Of a DNA stretch of 11,388 nt, positions 4,874 through 11,388 are shown in pieces. The stretch is from JBQTJN01 sp052387095 (lineage in GTDB: Bacteria; Pseudomonadota; Alphaproteobacteria; Micavibrionales; Micavibrionaceae). The notes beneath the pieces are model-generated. The model saw only the letters and a program-made list of their open reading frames with translations. It was not told the origin of the DNA and made no database searches. How positions within the stretch are numbered: position 1 is the first letter of the stretch; the number at the start of each line of letters is the position of its first letter. The position numbers were made by a program, and so were the translations under genes. The stretch lies in assembly GCA_052387095.1 (NCBI GenBank), contig JBQTJN010000065.1, forward strand, positions 1 through 11,388, given 5' to 3'.

Positions 4874-6157
4874 ATGTGGTATTGCCATAAGTATATGACA
4901 GCGCCTGAAAATGATTATGTGGTGAGTGGCACCGCAACCTGGGACCGCGTGCGCGGCAAAGCGGGTCTGCGTGAGGCTTTTGACGGCAAAGCCGTCTGCG
5001 ATTTCTTTTACCGGCAGGCGGGTGGCGGCGCCGTCAATGCACGACTTGCGCTGGAGGCCATCGCGGCAGCTTATGGGGAAAAAGCCCGCGTCACCATCTG
5101 CACCAAGCTTGGTAAAACCAGCCCTGAAAATGAAGCAAAAGATCTGGTCCTGAAAGACCTTCATAATGAAGGTATGCACGATGATACAATCATCGACATG
5201 GCTTTCGATAAGGAGTACATCGTGCCCGACAATGCAATCAGCATTTTTGGCGGCAACGGTACGGTCAACCGTTTTATCTGGAAAATCGCCGACGACAGCG
5301 ACACGCTTTTCAGCGAAGATATTGAAAAGCAGATTGTCGCAAAGGCCGCGAAGGCCAAGATCAATATTTTGAATTCGCGCTTTCCCACGCAGGTTATGGT
5401 TGCGGCACAGGCAGCTAAAGATAATGGCGTTCCTGTTCTCCTGGATTATTCCGAAACCAATGCAGAGAAGGAAGGCATGGGCGATATAATCGGGATCGCG
5501 GATTATATGACTCTGCCATCGGATGCCGCGGTTCCCGGCATGCCTATGAGTTTAAAAGAAAGAATTAAAAACAGGGTTGATGAAGCTCTTGAAAAGCTGA
5601 AAGCGCCGGTGCCTGCGAAAACAGATGAAAAAATACCAAACCCTGATGATGAGCCCAAAACCAGACCCAGCTTCTGGGCCAACAATATTATTACATCTTC
5701 GCTTTTATATGCTTTTCAAAGTTACGCGCGCAAAGAAGAACCGGACCGCGCGGCGCGGCTTGCCAAGCACCTGCATTATAAATTCGGAAAATCCTATGTT
5801 GCGGTATCCAATGGCAGCAAACCTGTAGAAGTTTGCATCAATGGCCAATTCTTTAAATTATCTGTAGAAAATATCCCGTACTTCCCTGAATATGACGAGA
5901 ACGGGACTCCAAAAAAGAAATTACTGGATAACCTTGGTGCCGGCGATGTTCGTGATGCCGCAATGGGATTTTTCATTTCGCGTGGAGAAGATTTCGGGAC
6001 AGCACTGGGAAAAGCCAGCCGCATAGCCAGTTTTTCCACTCAATATCCGGGCCGGACATGGATTGCACATCTCGATGAATTTTTAAGGGCAGACCCTGTT
6101 CTTAAACGGGACTTTCCAAATGAAAATCTGCTGATGCCTGGCACCGCAACGGCCTAA
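4874..6157 (+). CDS. PfkB/ribokinase-family carbohydrate kinase-like protein
   Basis: The protein (427 aa from the ATG at 4874) belongs to the ribokinase superfamily, which phosphorylates sugars, nucleosides or similar small molecules with ATP. The N-terminal substrate motif is QAGGGAVNARLALEAI (48-63), matching 'GG.gaN.A..la'. The C-terminal signature is DNLGAGDVRDAAMGFF (352-367), in which GAGD gives the anion hole and Asp358 the catalytic base. The central NSRFPTQ...VPVLLDYSE segment (167-194) fits the core sheet. It is longer than the usual 300-340 aa, mainly because of a charged, lysine- and proline-rich insertion (about 225-285, RIKNRVDEALEKLKAPVPAK) before the ATP-binding half. The ATG at 4874 is preferred for TAAGG (4861-4865) 8 bases upstream. 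The ATG at 4895 would give MTAPENDYVVSG and is also possible. The gene is divergent from the PLP enzyme and its stop abuts that of rsmB. The substrate is unknown. Confidence 0.85.
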   Translation: MWYCHKYMTAPENDYVVSGTATWDRVRGKAGLREAFDGKAVCDFFYRQAGGGAVNARLALEAIAAAYGEKARVTICTKLGKTSPENEAKDLVLKDLHNEGMHDDTIIDMAFDKEYIVPDNAISIFGGNGTVNRFIWKIADDSDTLFSEDIEKQIVAKAAKAKINILNSRFPTQVMVAAQAAKDNGVPVLLDYSETNAEKEGMGDIIGIADYMTLPSDAAVPGMPMSLKERIKNRVDEALEKLKAPVPAKTDEKIPNPDDEPKTRPSFWANNIITSSLLYAFQSYARKEEPDRAARLAKHLHYKFGKSYVAVSNGSKPVEVCINGQFFKLSVENIPYFPEYDENGTPKKKLLDNLGAGDVRDAAMGFFISRGEDFGTALGKASRIASFSTQYPGRTWIAHLDEFLRADPVLKRDFPNENLLMPGTATA

Positions 6158-7438
6158 TTATTTCTTCCGCAGTACCGCCGCGAAAAAACCGTCCGTGTTA
6201 TGGCGCAGCGGCGTGAGGCGCATGAAGGGATTACCCAAAGCAGCGTTTTCGATGGGTGCGATTTCGAATTCCGGGTGCGCGGCCAGGAATTTTTCTACCT
6301 GTTCCTCGTTTTCATCGGACAATAGCGAACAGGTCGCGTAAACGACGCGCCCGCCGGGTTTCACCGCAAGCACGGCTTTTTCCAGAATTTCCGCCTGCAC
6401 GGCGACAAGCTCCTCGAGACCGGGACCATAGACATTCCAGCGCATATCGGGATTGCGGCGCCATGTTCCAGTACCGGTGCAGGGCACGTCGAGCAGCACA
6501 ACATCGAAATTTTCCTTCTGGCGGCGCAGCCATTTTCTCTGTTTCTCATCGCTGAGCGGACGGACCTCGATCATATCGGCGAGCTGCGCCTTGCGGTATC
6601 TTTCGCGTCCTTTTGCGAGGCGTTTTTCATCGAGATCCATGGCAACGATGCGGCCCTTGCGGTTCATGGCAGCAGCCAACGCCAGCGTCTTGCCGCCGCC
6701 CCCCGCGCAATAATCCAGCACCTGCATACCGGGTTTGACGTCGCAGACATAAGCAATCAGTTGCGAGCCTTCGTCCTGGATCTCGACGAGGCCCTTGGCG
6801 AAAGCTTTTGTTTTCGAGATGAAAATTTTCTCGCGCGCACGCAGGCCCCACGGGCTGAACGGGGTTTCATCCACTTCAACCTCATCGCTCTTTAAGGACT
6901 CCCGGGCTTTCTCGCGGGTCAGAAGAAATATATTCACGCGCAGATCAAGTGTCGCCGCGCTGAGCATGGCCGCCATTTCTTTTTCAAAATCATTGCCGAA
7001 ATATTTTTGCAGCTTAGGCGTGTAAGCGGGCGGGCATTCGACGCGGACATCGACGGGCATGTCCGCCGCTTCCAGGTTTTGTCCTTGTAAATTTTCTGCA
7101 AGCTCTTGTTCCGTTTGCGTCAGTTCCGCGGGTGCGTAGTTGCTGGAGTCAAACAGGTCGGAAAATCTTTTTGTCCCGGTTTTACGAATGAGCGCGAGAT
7201 AAGCGATCAAAATATTGCGCGGCGTATTGTCCTGCCCCTGCTTTTCCAGCCACCAACCCAAGCGCGCATGATGGCGGGCGACGCCGTAGACCAGTTCCAC
7301 CACTTCGCGGCGGTCCTTGGCGCCGATATACTTGCGGCCCCTCATATAGTCGCCGACAATCGCATCCATCGGCTGGCGCGAGGGGATAAGTTTTTCCAGA
7401 ATTTCGAGTGCGGCCTGTATGCGGCTGGCGGGTTTCAT
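6158..7438 (-). CDS. rsmB: RsmB/NOP-family rRNA (cytosine-C5) methyltransferase
   Basis: RsmB methylates cytosine 967 of 16S rRNA in E. coli using S-adenosylmethionine; the product here is 426 aa, against about 429. An N-terminal NusB-like helical domain (about 1-140, starting MKPASRIQAALEILEKL) precedes the Rossmann methyltransferase domain. Its motif I is DYCAGGGGKT (242-251), an acidic SAM-ribose site is MDLDEKR (267-273), motif IV is DVPCTGTG (317-324) with Cys320, and motif VI is YATCS (367-371) with Cys370. By analogy with other m5C RNA methyltransferases Cys370 is the nucleophile and Cys320 aids product release. An ATG at 7507 would add 23 residues (MNCINGLITL...), but it lacks a Shine-Dalgarno and homologues normally begin near MKPASRIQAA. 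AGGAAAG lies about 13 bases before the chosen start, a weak fit. Its 3' end touches the kinase stop codon. Confidence 0.9.
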   Translation of the reverse strand: MKPASRIQAALEILEKLIPSRQPMDAIVGDYMRGRKYIGAKDRREVVELVYGVARHHARLGWWLEKQGQDNTPRNILIAYLALIRKTGTKRFSDLFDSSNYAPAELTQTEQELAENLQGQNLEAADMPVDVRVECPPAYTPKLQKYFGNDFEKEMAAMLSAATLDLRVNIFLLTREKARESLKSDEVEVDETPFSPWGLRAREKIFISKTKAFAKGLVEIQDEGSQLIAYVCDVKPGMQVLDYCAGGGGKTLALAAAMNRKGRIVAMDLDEKRLAKGRERYRKAQLADMIEVRPLSDEKQRKWLRRQKENFDVVLLDVPCTGTGTWRRNPDMRWNVYGPGLEELVAVQAEILEKAVLAVKPGGRVVYATCSLLSDENEEQVEKFLAAHPEFEIAPIENAALGNPFMRLTPLRHNTDGFFAAVLRKK

Positions 7439-7524
7439 TTTTTTGATATTGCTTTCCTGGTTAAACGCCTTAAGTGTTAGGGTAATAAGCCCGTTTATGC
7501 AATTCATTTAAGGAGTAGTATTTC
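7439..7524. promoter_or_regulatory. divergent intergenic region, rsmB / peroxidase-like gene
   Basis: These 86 bp must hold the promoters for rsmB (leftward) and for the peroxidase-like/ene-reductase pair (rightward). TAAGGAG (7509-7515) is a good Shine-Dalgarno 9 bases before the ATG at 7525. TTGATA (7443-7448) could be a rightward -35, but no matching -10 lies 16-18 bases on. On the minus strand TTGCAT (7498-7503) is followed 17 bases on by the poor TAACAC. I see no clear operator palindrome, so redox regulation cannot be read from the DNA. Confidence 0.35.
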
Positions 7525-8097
7525 ATGCCCCAGTTCAAAATTCATGACCTCAGCAGCGCCCCCGCAGATTCCAAAAAAGACCTTGAAGCTGTTAACGCCA
7601 AGTTCGGCTTCATCCCGAATATTTTCGGCATCATGGCGGAAGCGCCGGCGGCACTCAAAGCCTACCCGGCCTTTGCAGGTGCGTTTGAGCAATCGAGCTT
7701 TTCACCGGCCGAGCGTGAGATCGTAGCGATTGCGACTGGAACCAGCAACGGCTGCAGCTTTTGCACCGCCGTTCATTCGACGATTGCGCGGAGGAAACTG
7801 AAGGTCGATGACGGAACCGTCGATGCGCTGCGCAACCAGACCGACCTTCCCGATGCAAAACAAAACGCGCTGGCAAAATTTACCAAGGCCATTGCCGCCA
7901 AACGCGGTGCGGTCAGTGATGAAGACACAGCCACCTTCAAAAAAGCCGGTTATTCAGACGCGCAAGTGCTGGAGCTGGTCGTCGGTGTCGCGCTGAACAC
8001 TTTCACCAACTACATTAATAATGTCGCGCGCACGCCTATGAACGAAGAGTTCAAGGCGGAAGACTGGAGCGCTTCGAACAATCGCCGCGCCGCGTGA
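7525..8097 (+). CDS. peroxidase-related AhpD/carboxymuconolactone-decarboxylase-family protein
   Basis: This 190-aa protein has the AhpD catalytic pattern: Glu65, then Cys77 and Cys80 in CSFCTAVH with His84. The Glu-to-Cys spacing of 12 and the CxxCxxxH match AhpD-type thiol peroxidases, in which the Cys pair reduces peroxide and Glu/His form the proton relay. The opening FGFIPNIFGIMAEAPAALKA (27-46) and the C-terminal VVGVALNTFTNYINNVARTP (152-171) are typical of the 'uncharacterised peroxidase-related' branch of the CMD superfamily. No signal peptide is seen, so it should be cytosolic. The start is fixed by TAAGGAG 9 bases upstream. It overlaps the downstream ene-reductase by 4 bases (GTGA), implying translational coupling and a joint role in peroxide or reactive-electrophile defence. 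The physiological substrate and thiol partner are unknown. Confidence 0.9.
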   Translation: MPQFKIHDLSSAPADSKKDLEAVNAKFGFIPNIFGIMAEAPAALKAYPAFAGAFEQSSFSPAEREIVAIATGTSNGCSFCTAVHSTIARRKLKVDDGTVDALRNQTDLPDAKQNALAKFTKAIAAKRGAVSDEDTATFKKAGYSDAQVLELVVGVALNTFTNYINNVARTPMNEEFKAEDWSASNNRRAA

Positions 8098-9179
8098 GTT
8101 CTTTGCTGCTAACGCCTGTAACGCTCGGGGATCTTGCGCTCAAAAACCGCGTGCTGATGGCACCCCTGACGCGCAGCCGTGCCGGGACCAGCCGCGTTCC
8201 GGGCGACCTGATGGCCGAATATTACAGCCAGCGGGCCGGGGCGGGTCTCATTATCTCCGAAGCGACCGCAGTTTCCGCACAAGGCTATGGCTGGGCAAAT
8301 GCGCCTGCCATGTATACCGAAGAACATGAAGAAGGCTGGCGTAAGGTTACAAAAAAAGTACATGAGCGGGGCGGGAAAATCGTGCTGCAGCTCTGGCATA
8401 TGGGCCGCGTGTCGCACCCGGATTTCCAGGATGGCAAACTTCCCGTCGGTCCCTCGGCAACCGCCGCAGAAGGGAACGCCCATACGCCCACCGGCACGAA
8501 ACCTTACGTGACACCGCGCGCGCTGGAGGCATCAGAACTGCCTGCCATTGTGCAGGATTATGTGAGGTCCGCAGAGCGTGCGAAGGTAGCGGGTTTTGAC
8601 GGCGTGGAAATTCACGGCGCAAATGGATACCTGCTGGACCAGTTCACCCGCGACGGTTCCAACCGGCGTACAGATGATTACGGCGGCAGCGCTGAAAACC
8701 GTATCCGCTTCCCGCTCGAAGTTATTGCAGCGGTGAGCCGGGTGTTCGGCGCGCGCAAGACGGGGTTGCGGATTAGTCCTCAAAACCCTTACAACACCAT
8801 GAGTGATTCAGACCCGGTCGAGACTTACACAACATACGCGCACGCTTTGAATCATTTAGATCTCGCCTATCTGCATATTATGGAGCCGATCGGCACGGCG
8901 CGCGGCGCCAACCTGAACGGTGTTTATGTGACGCCCTTTATCCGAAAAGTCTATGAGGGCAAAATCGTGGCGAATGGAAGTTATGATCTACAAAGCGCGG
9001 AGAAACTCCTGCATAAGGACGGTGCCGACGCGGTGGCGTTCGGCACGAAATTCATCGCCAACCCCGACCTGCCTGCGCGGTTTGAAAAAGGCGCAGCCCT
9101 GAACGAGCCGCGCCCTGAAACTTTTTATGCCGGCGGCGCCGAAGGCTACACCGACTATCCTTTTTTCAACTGCGGTTAA
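8094..9179 (+). CDS. Old Yellow Enzyme-family alkene reductase (NemA-type)
   Basis: This FMN-dependent, NAD(P)H-driven ene-reductase should act in the cytosol on alpha,beta-unsaturated carbonyls, maleimides or nitro compounds. The 361-aa product matches E. coli NemA (365 aa) over its whole length. The N-terminal LKNRVLMAPLTRSRA (16-30) includes the flavin-contacting Thr26. QLWHMGRVSHP (99-109) follows. HGANGYLLDQF (174-184) provides substrate-binding His174 and Asn177 and the proton-donor Tyr179. GLRISP (224-229) has the FMN-binding Arg226. FGTKFIANPDLPARF (316-330) and GGAEGYTDYPFF (347-358) complete the flavin site. The start is GTG at 8094, overlapping the TGA of the peroxidase-like gene; no other in-frame start fits the conserved N-terminus better. 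The stop TAA shares bases with the stop of the convergent BI-1/YccA gene. Confidence 0.95.
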   Translation: MSSLLLTPVTLGDLALKNRVLMAPLTRSRAGTSRVPGDLMAEYYSQRAGAGLIISEATAVSAQGYGWANAPAMYTEEHEEGWRKVTKKVHERGGKIVLQLWHMGRVSHPDFQDGKLPVGPSATAAEGNAHTPTGTKPYVTPRALEASELPAIVQDYVRSAERAKVAGFDGVEIHGANGYLLDQFTRDGSNRRTDDYGGSAENRIRFPLEVIAAVSRVFGARKTGLRISPQNPYNTMSDSDPVETYTTYAHALNHLDLAYLHIMEPIGTARGANLNGVYVTPFIRKVYEGKIVANGSYDLQSAEKLLHKDGADAVAFGTKFIANPDLPARFEKGAALNEPRPETFYAGGAEGYTDYPFFNCG

Positions 9180-9892
9180 TTACGGCTGCTACCGAAGAGG
9201 CGCAGCAGCATCATGAAGAGGTTGATGAAATTCAGGTACAGGCTGAGCGCGCCCATCACGGCCATCTTGGAAGCGCTTTCACGGCTTATCGAGGCGCGGT
9301 AGCTTTCCTTGATGTATTGCGTGTCCCAGGCAATCAGGCCGGTGAAGACAACCACGCCGATGACGGACACGACAAACTGCATCATGGCCGATTGCATGAA
9401 GATATTCACGACCGAGGCGATAAGGATGCCGATCAGGCCCATGATCATGAGCGAGCCCATGCCGGAGAGATCGCGTCTGGTCGTGTAACCCACAATCGAC
9501 ATGCCGGCGAACATGCCGGCGGTGATGAAGAAGACGCGGGCGATGCTCTGCCCGGAATAAACCAGGAAAATATAAGCCAGCGAGATTCCAAATAGGGCGG
9601 TGATCAGGAAATAGAGACCGGTCACGGCGCCGAAAGACATGCGCTGCGCCTTTGCAGGGGTGAGGCCGAAAAAGATAATGAAGAGCGGCGCGAAAATGAC
9701 CACCCATTGCAACGGCGTTCCGTAGAAAAGCTGCATCAGCGCCGGTGTGTGCGCTGTGAACCAGGCAATCAGGCCGGTCACGACGAGTCCGCCCGCCATC
9801 ATGTTATAAACGCGGCGGAAATGCGCCTGCAGGCCGGCATCGAAGGTGACGGCGCGTTCTGCCTGCGGCTTAGCGAATTGATTCTGTTCCAT
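9176..9892 (-). CDS. Bax inhibitor-1/YccA family inner-membrane protein
   Basis: A 238-aa protein with a polar N-terminus (1-25) and about seven hydrophobic segments (roughly 30-48, 60-76, 87-110, 116-136, 147-165, 170-189 and 211-232). The family marks are FRRVYNMMAGGL (25-36), the loop GYTTRRDLSGMG (135-146), WDTQYIKE (189-196) with the conserved Asp190, and GALSLYLNFINLFMMLLRL near the C-terminus. Bacterial members such as YccA bind and modulate the FtsH protease, and BsYetJ is a pH-sensitive calcium leak channel using conserved aspartates; Asp190 and perhaps Asp141 are candidates here. Which role applies is not shown. The ATG at 9892 has GGAG about 11-12 bases upstream, a long spacing. 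An extended -10 promoter lies at 9950-9958. An HtpX-type protease, another membrane quality-control factor, lies one gene upstream on the same strand. Confidence 0.95.
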   Translation of the reverse strand: MEQNQFAKPQAERAVTFDAGLQAHFRRVYNMMAGGLVVTGLIAWFTAHTPALMQLFYGTPLQWVVIFAPLFIIFFGLTPAKAQRMSFGAVTGLYFLITALFGISLAYIFLVYSGQSIARVFFITAGMFAGMSIVGYTTRRDLSGMGSLMIMGLIGILIASVVNIFMQSAMMQFVVSVIGVVVFTGLIAWDTQYIKESYRASISRESASKMAVMGALSLYLNFINLFMMLLRLFGSSRN

Positions 9893-9949
9893 TTTCAGTG
9901 TTTCTCCATGTGAAGCGGGCTAAAAACCGCTCCCTCTCTATATAGCGTT

Positions 9950-9958
9950 ATTATAGCA
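9950..9958 (-). promoter_or_regulatory. extended -10 promoter for the BI-1/YccA gene
   Basis: The minus strand reads TGCTATAAT: a perfect TATAAT (9950-9955) with the TGn extension (9956-9958), which lets sigma-70 work without a good -35. No TTGACA-like box is found about 17 bases upstream. The predicted start near 9943 gives a leader of about 50 bases containing a small AGCGG/CCGCT stem (9914-9931). Confidence 0.55.
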
Positions 9959-10040
9959 GGTTTTAAAGGCATGCCGGAAAATTCTTGCATAATCCCGAGA
10001 ATTATCTAATTTTGACATATTATTACAAGAGGAGGCGCTC

Positions 10041-10313
10041 ATGGATAAAAGAATTAAAAAATCATTCTTGGAATGCGCAATTTATTTTGTCATCGGTGCA
10101 GGCTCGGTGGGCACTGACATGGCTATTTCCAAGTTCGTCAAGGCCGCGCCTCAAAAACATGAGCCTAATAAAAGCGCGAGCCATGCGCCCTGCCTTGAAT
10201 CCGCGTTCATAAATGCCCGCAGCGGGAAAACCGGTTCCAATGTTCACCTGTCTGTCGAGGACGGCGGAAAAAACCAGATGATTGTCGGCGCACCTGAAGC
10301 GCCTTGTCGCTAA
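10041..10313 (+). CDS. small orphan protein with one N-terminal hydrophobic segment, 90 aa
   Basis: I do not recognise this protein. It begins MDKRIKKSFLECAIYFVIGA. A basic N-terminus (1-7) and a hydrophobic stretch (10-27) look like a signal anchor or weak signal peptide, followed by GTDMAISKFVKAA. The remainder (35-90) is hydrophilic with no known motif (NARSGKTGSNVHLSVEDGGK). It has three cysteines (12, 51, 89). It is very probably translated: AGAGGAGG (10028-10035) is the strongest Shine-Dalgarno in the window and sits 5 bases before the ATG. It is a single-gene unit, divergent from the BI-1/YccA gene and convergent with the HtpX-type gene, whose stop overlaps its own. Orientation, with most of the chain outside the membrane, is likely but not certain. 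Confidence 0.65.
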   Translation: MDKRIKKSFLECAIYFVIGAGSVGTDMAISKFVKAAPQKHEPNKSASHAPCLESAFINARSGKTGSNVHLSVEDGGKNQMIVGAPEAPCR

Positions 10314-11365
10314 CCGCGCTTTCGCAGCCACGGATTGCGGCTTTTGCTTTCCGGCGGCGCGGCGGCCCCGGCAAGCTCCGGCAACGGTGTATTCGTGATT
10401 TGCGCGATCGCGCGGATGCGTGATTCGATCGGGGGGTGGGTTGCAAACAGGCCTATAAAGGGTTTCGCGTTTTCGATGCACATCATGGCGATATCCTCCG
10501 GCGTTCCCGGAATGCGGTCGCGGCCTGAGATGCGCATCAGCGCGCGCATCATGGCGTCCGGGTTTTTGGTGAGTTCAATCGAGCCCGCATCGGCCATATA
10601 TTCGCGGCGCCGCGAGATAGCAAAACGCGTAAATAATGTCGCCATGTAACCGATCCACAGAATGGCTGCGACAGCGAGCATGAGGAACATGCCATTGCCG
10701 CGGTTGCGGCTGTTGCCGCCGCGATATAGCATGCCGTAGCGCAGGTTGCTCCAGGCGAGTTGCGCGGCGAAGCCGATCATGCCGGTGAAAATAACGGTAA
10801 CGATGAGAAGCCGCACATCGCGGTTGATGATATGGGTAAGCTCGTGCCCCAGCACGGCCTCCATTTCGTCTTTTTCCAATGCATTCACAAGCCCGCGCGT
10901 GACCGTGACGGTGTAAGAGGATTGATTGATGCCGCTGGCAAAGGCATTCAGGGCATCTGTTTCTATGATATTGAGCTTCGGCATGGTGATGCCGCGCGTG
11001 ATGCAAAGATTTTCCAGCAGGTTATAAAGCTCCGGCTCCTGCGCGCGATTGACAGGTTTCGCGTGCGACAGCGCCCGGATCATCGCCGTGTTGAAGAAGA
11101 ACGAAATCAGAAACCAGATGATGATGACGGATAAAATCGCGGGCCAGTATTCGAAAATAACCTGGTTAGCGAAGAAAACCGGGTTGATGGCACCGGTGGC
11201 GTAGCCGTTTTCGGTGATCCGGATATAAGAGCCGCTCTGCCCGAGCCCCAGCACCCAGGCAATGCCCCAGACGAGGACCATGATGATGAGCGGATACAAG
11301 GCCAGCAAAAGCCCGGAGCGGATATTATTGTTCCAGATATGCGAACTTAAACCGATAGCAGCCAT
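10310..11365 (-). CDS. htpX: HtpX-type M48 family membrane metalloprotease
   Basis: A zinc endopeptidase of the inner membrane, related to HtpX, which degrades misfolded membrane proteins alongside FtsH. The 351-aa product has two N-terminal membrane segments (about 18-40 and 75-95) separated by a 34-residue loop. The M48 core has GHELTHIINRD (173-183), giving zinc ligands His174 and His178 and catalytic Glu175. Two further hydrophobic segments follow (185-203 and 226-246). SRRREYMADAGS (251-262) gives the third ligand, Glu255, and FATHPPIESRI (307-317) is the conserved tail motif. It is longer than E. coli HtpX (293 aa), mostly in the N-terminal loop and the Pro-rich C-terminus, and resembles M48 proteins often encoded beside LemA. 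The ATG at 11365 has AGGA 6 bases upstream. Whether lemA lies upstream is outside the window. Confidence 0.93.
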   Translation of the reverse strand: MAAIGLSSHIWNNNIRSGLLLALYPLIIMVLVWGIAWVLGLGQSGSYIRITENGYATGAINPVFFANQVIFEYWPAILSVIIIWFLISFFFNTAMIRALSHAKPVNRAQEPELYNLLENLCITRGITMPKLNIIETDALNAFASGINQSSYTVTVTRGLVNALEKDEMEAVLGHELTHIINRDVRLLIVTVIFTGMIGFAAQLAWSNLRYGMLYRGGNSRNRGNGMFLMLAVAAILWIGYMATLFTRFAISRRREYMADAGSIELTKNPDAMMRALMRISGRDRIPGTPEDIAMMCIENAKPFIGLFATHPPIESRIRAIAQITNTPLPELAGAAAPPESKSRNPWLRKRG

Positions 11366-11388
11366 GGTATTTCCTATTTCATCATTGC
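11366..11388 (-). other. leader of the HtpX-type gene at the right window edge
   Basis: These 23 bases hold the AGGA ribosome binding site (11372-11375) of the M48 protease gene. On the minus strand they read ATGATGAAATAGG just before it. The TAG at 11374-11376 could be the stop of an upstream gene such as lemA in the same operon, but too little is visible to call it. Confidence 0.3.

Noticed and set aside
4874..6157. Kinase as a pyridoxal kinase feeding PLP to the neighbouring enzyme
   Set aside because: An attractive link, but the N-terminal GGG/N motif fits sugar or nucleoside kinases of the PfkB family better than PdxK/PdxY; kept only as a remote possibility.
7439..7507. 23-residue N-terminal extension of rsmB from the ATG at 7507
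   Set aside because: No ribosome binding site, it consumes almost the whole divergent intergenic region, and the RsmB family usually begins near the MKPASRIQAA segment.
10012..10017. TTGACA as the -35 of the 90-aa gene
   Set aside because: A -10 at the proper distance would fall on the bases just before the start codon, on top of the ribosome binding site region, so it cannot serve a leadered transcript of this gene.
10062..10481. Minus-strand open frame overlapping both the 90-aa gene and the HtpX-type gene 3' end
   Set aside because: It is antisense to one supported gene and out of frame with another, with no ribosome binding site and an arginine-rich composition typical of shadows.
1..11388. 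CRISPR array, tRNA, rRNA or riboswitch
   Set aside because: No regularly spaced direct repeats, no tRNA-like cloverleaf with CCA or T-loop, and no conserved riboswitch core were seen on reading either strand; absence was judged by eye only.

Overview
The window looks like a chromosomal segment of a moderately GC-rich alphaproteobacterium. The reasons are the protein sequences (GuaA, RsmB/NOP-type methyltransferase, BI-1/YccA, HtpX-type M48 protease, NemA-type ene-reductase), the dense packing, and dispersed palindromic repeats of the 'GTCATTGCGAG...GAAGCAATCCAG' and 'CCCGGACTTGATC...' kind that are common in that class. A Micavibrio- or Rhodospirillales-like host is my guess; no taxonomic marker gene is present to prove it.

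Left part (1-970): the 5' end of an IS30-family transposase on the minus strand runs off the window. Just outside the element is a perfect consensus sigma-70 promoter (TTGACA, 17 bp, TATAAT) pointing into it. A U-tailed hairpin on the other strand overlaps the promoter's -35 box. An inverted repeat (187-277), a small hypothetical gene (488-829, +) and a second palindromic repeat patch (about 885-952) follow.

Middle part (970-7438): guaA (-) is preceded on the same strand by an unrecognised multi-pass membrane protein and a divergent fold-type I PLP enzyme. Gaps of about 40 bp make a three-gene transcript plausible. The PLP enzyme is divergent from a PfkB/ribokinase-family kinase (+), with an 89-bp shared regulatory region. 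The kinase ends base-to-base against rsmB (-). To my knowledge guaB, an RsmB-type gene and guaA often lie close together in alphaproteobacteria, so the membrane protein / PLP enzyme / kinase block may be an insertion into that neighbourhood.

Right part (7525-11388): a CxxC AhpD/CMD-family peroxidase-like gene and an Old Yellow Enzyme ene-reductase overlap by GTGA and form a probable redox or electrophile-detoxification operon (+). It converges on a BI-1/YccA membrane protein gene (-). A 90-aa orphan gene (+) with a strong Shine-Dalgarno sequence converges on an HtpX-type membrane metalloprotease gene (-). The BI-1/YccA and HtpX-type proteins both point to membrane-protein quality control.

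All three convergent junctions in the window are resolved in 0-4 bp by interlocking stop codons (TAATTA, TTAA, CTAA), with no room for a terminator between genes. No tRNA, rRNA, CRISPR array or prophage gene is visible. The best candidates for something undescribed are the PLP-enzyme/kinase/membrane-protein block and the promoter-hairpin composite at the IS30 end.
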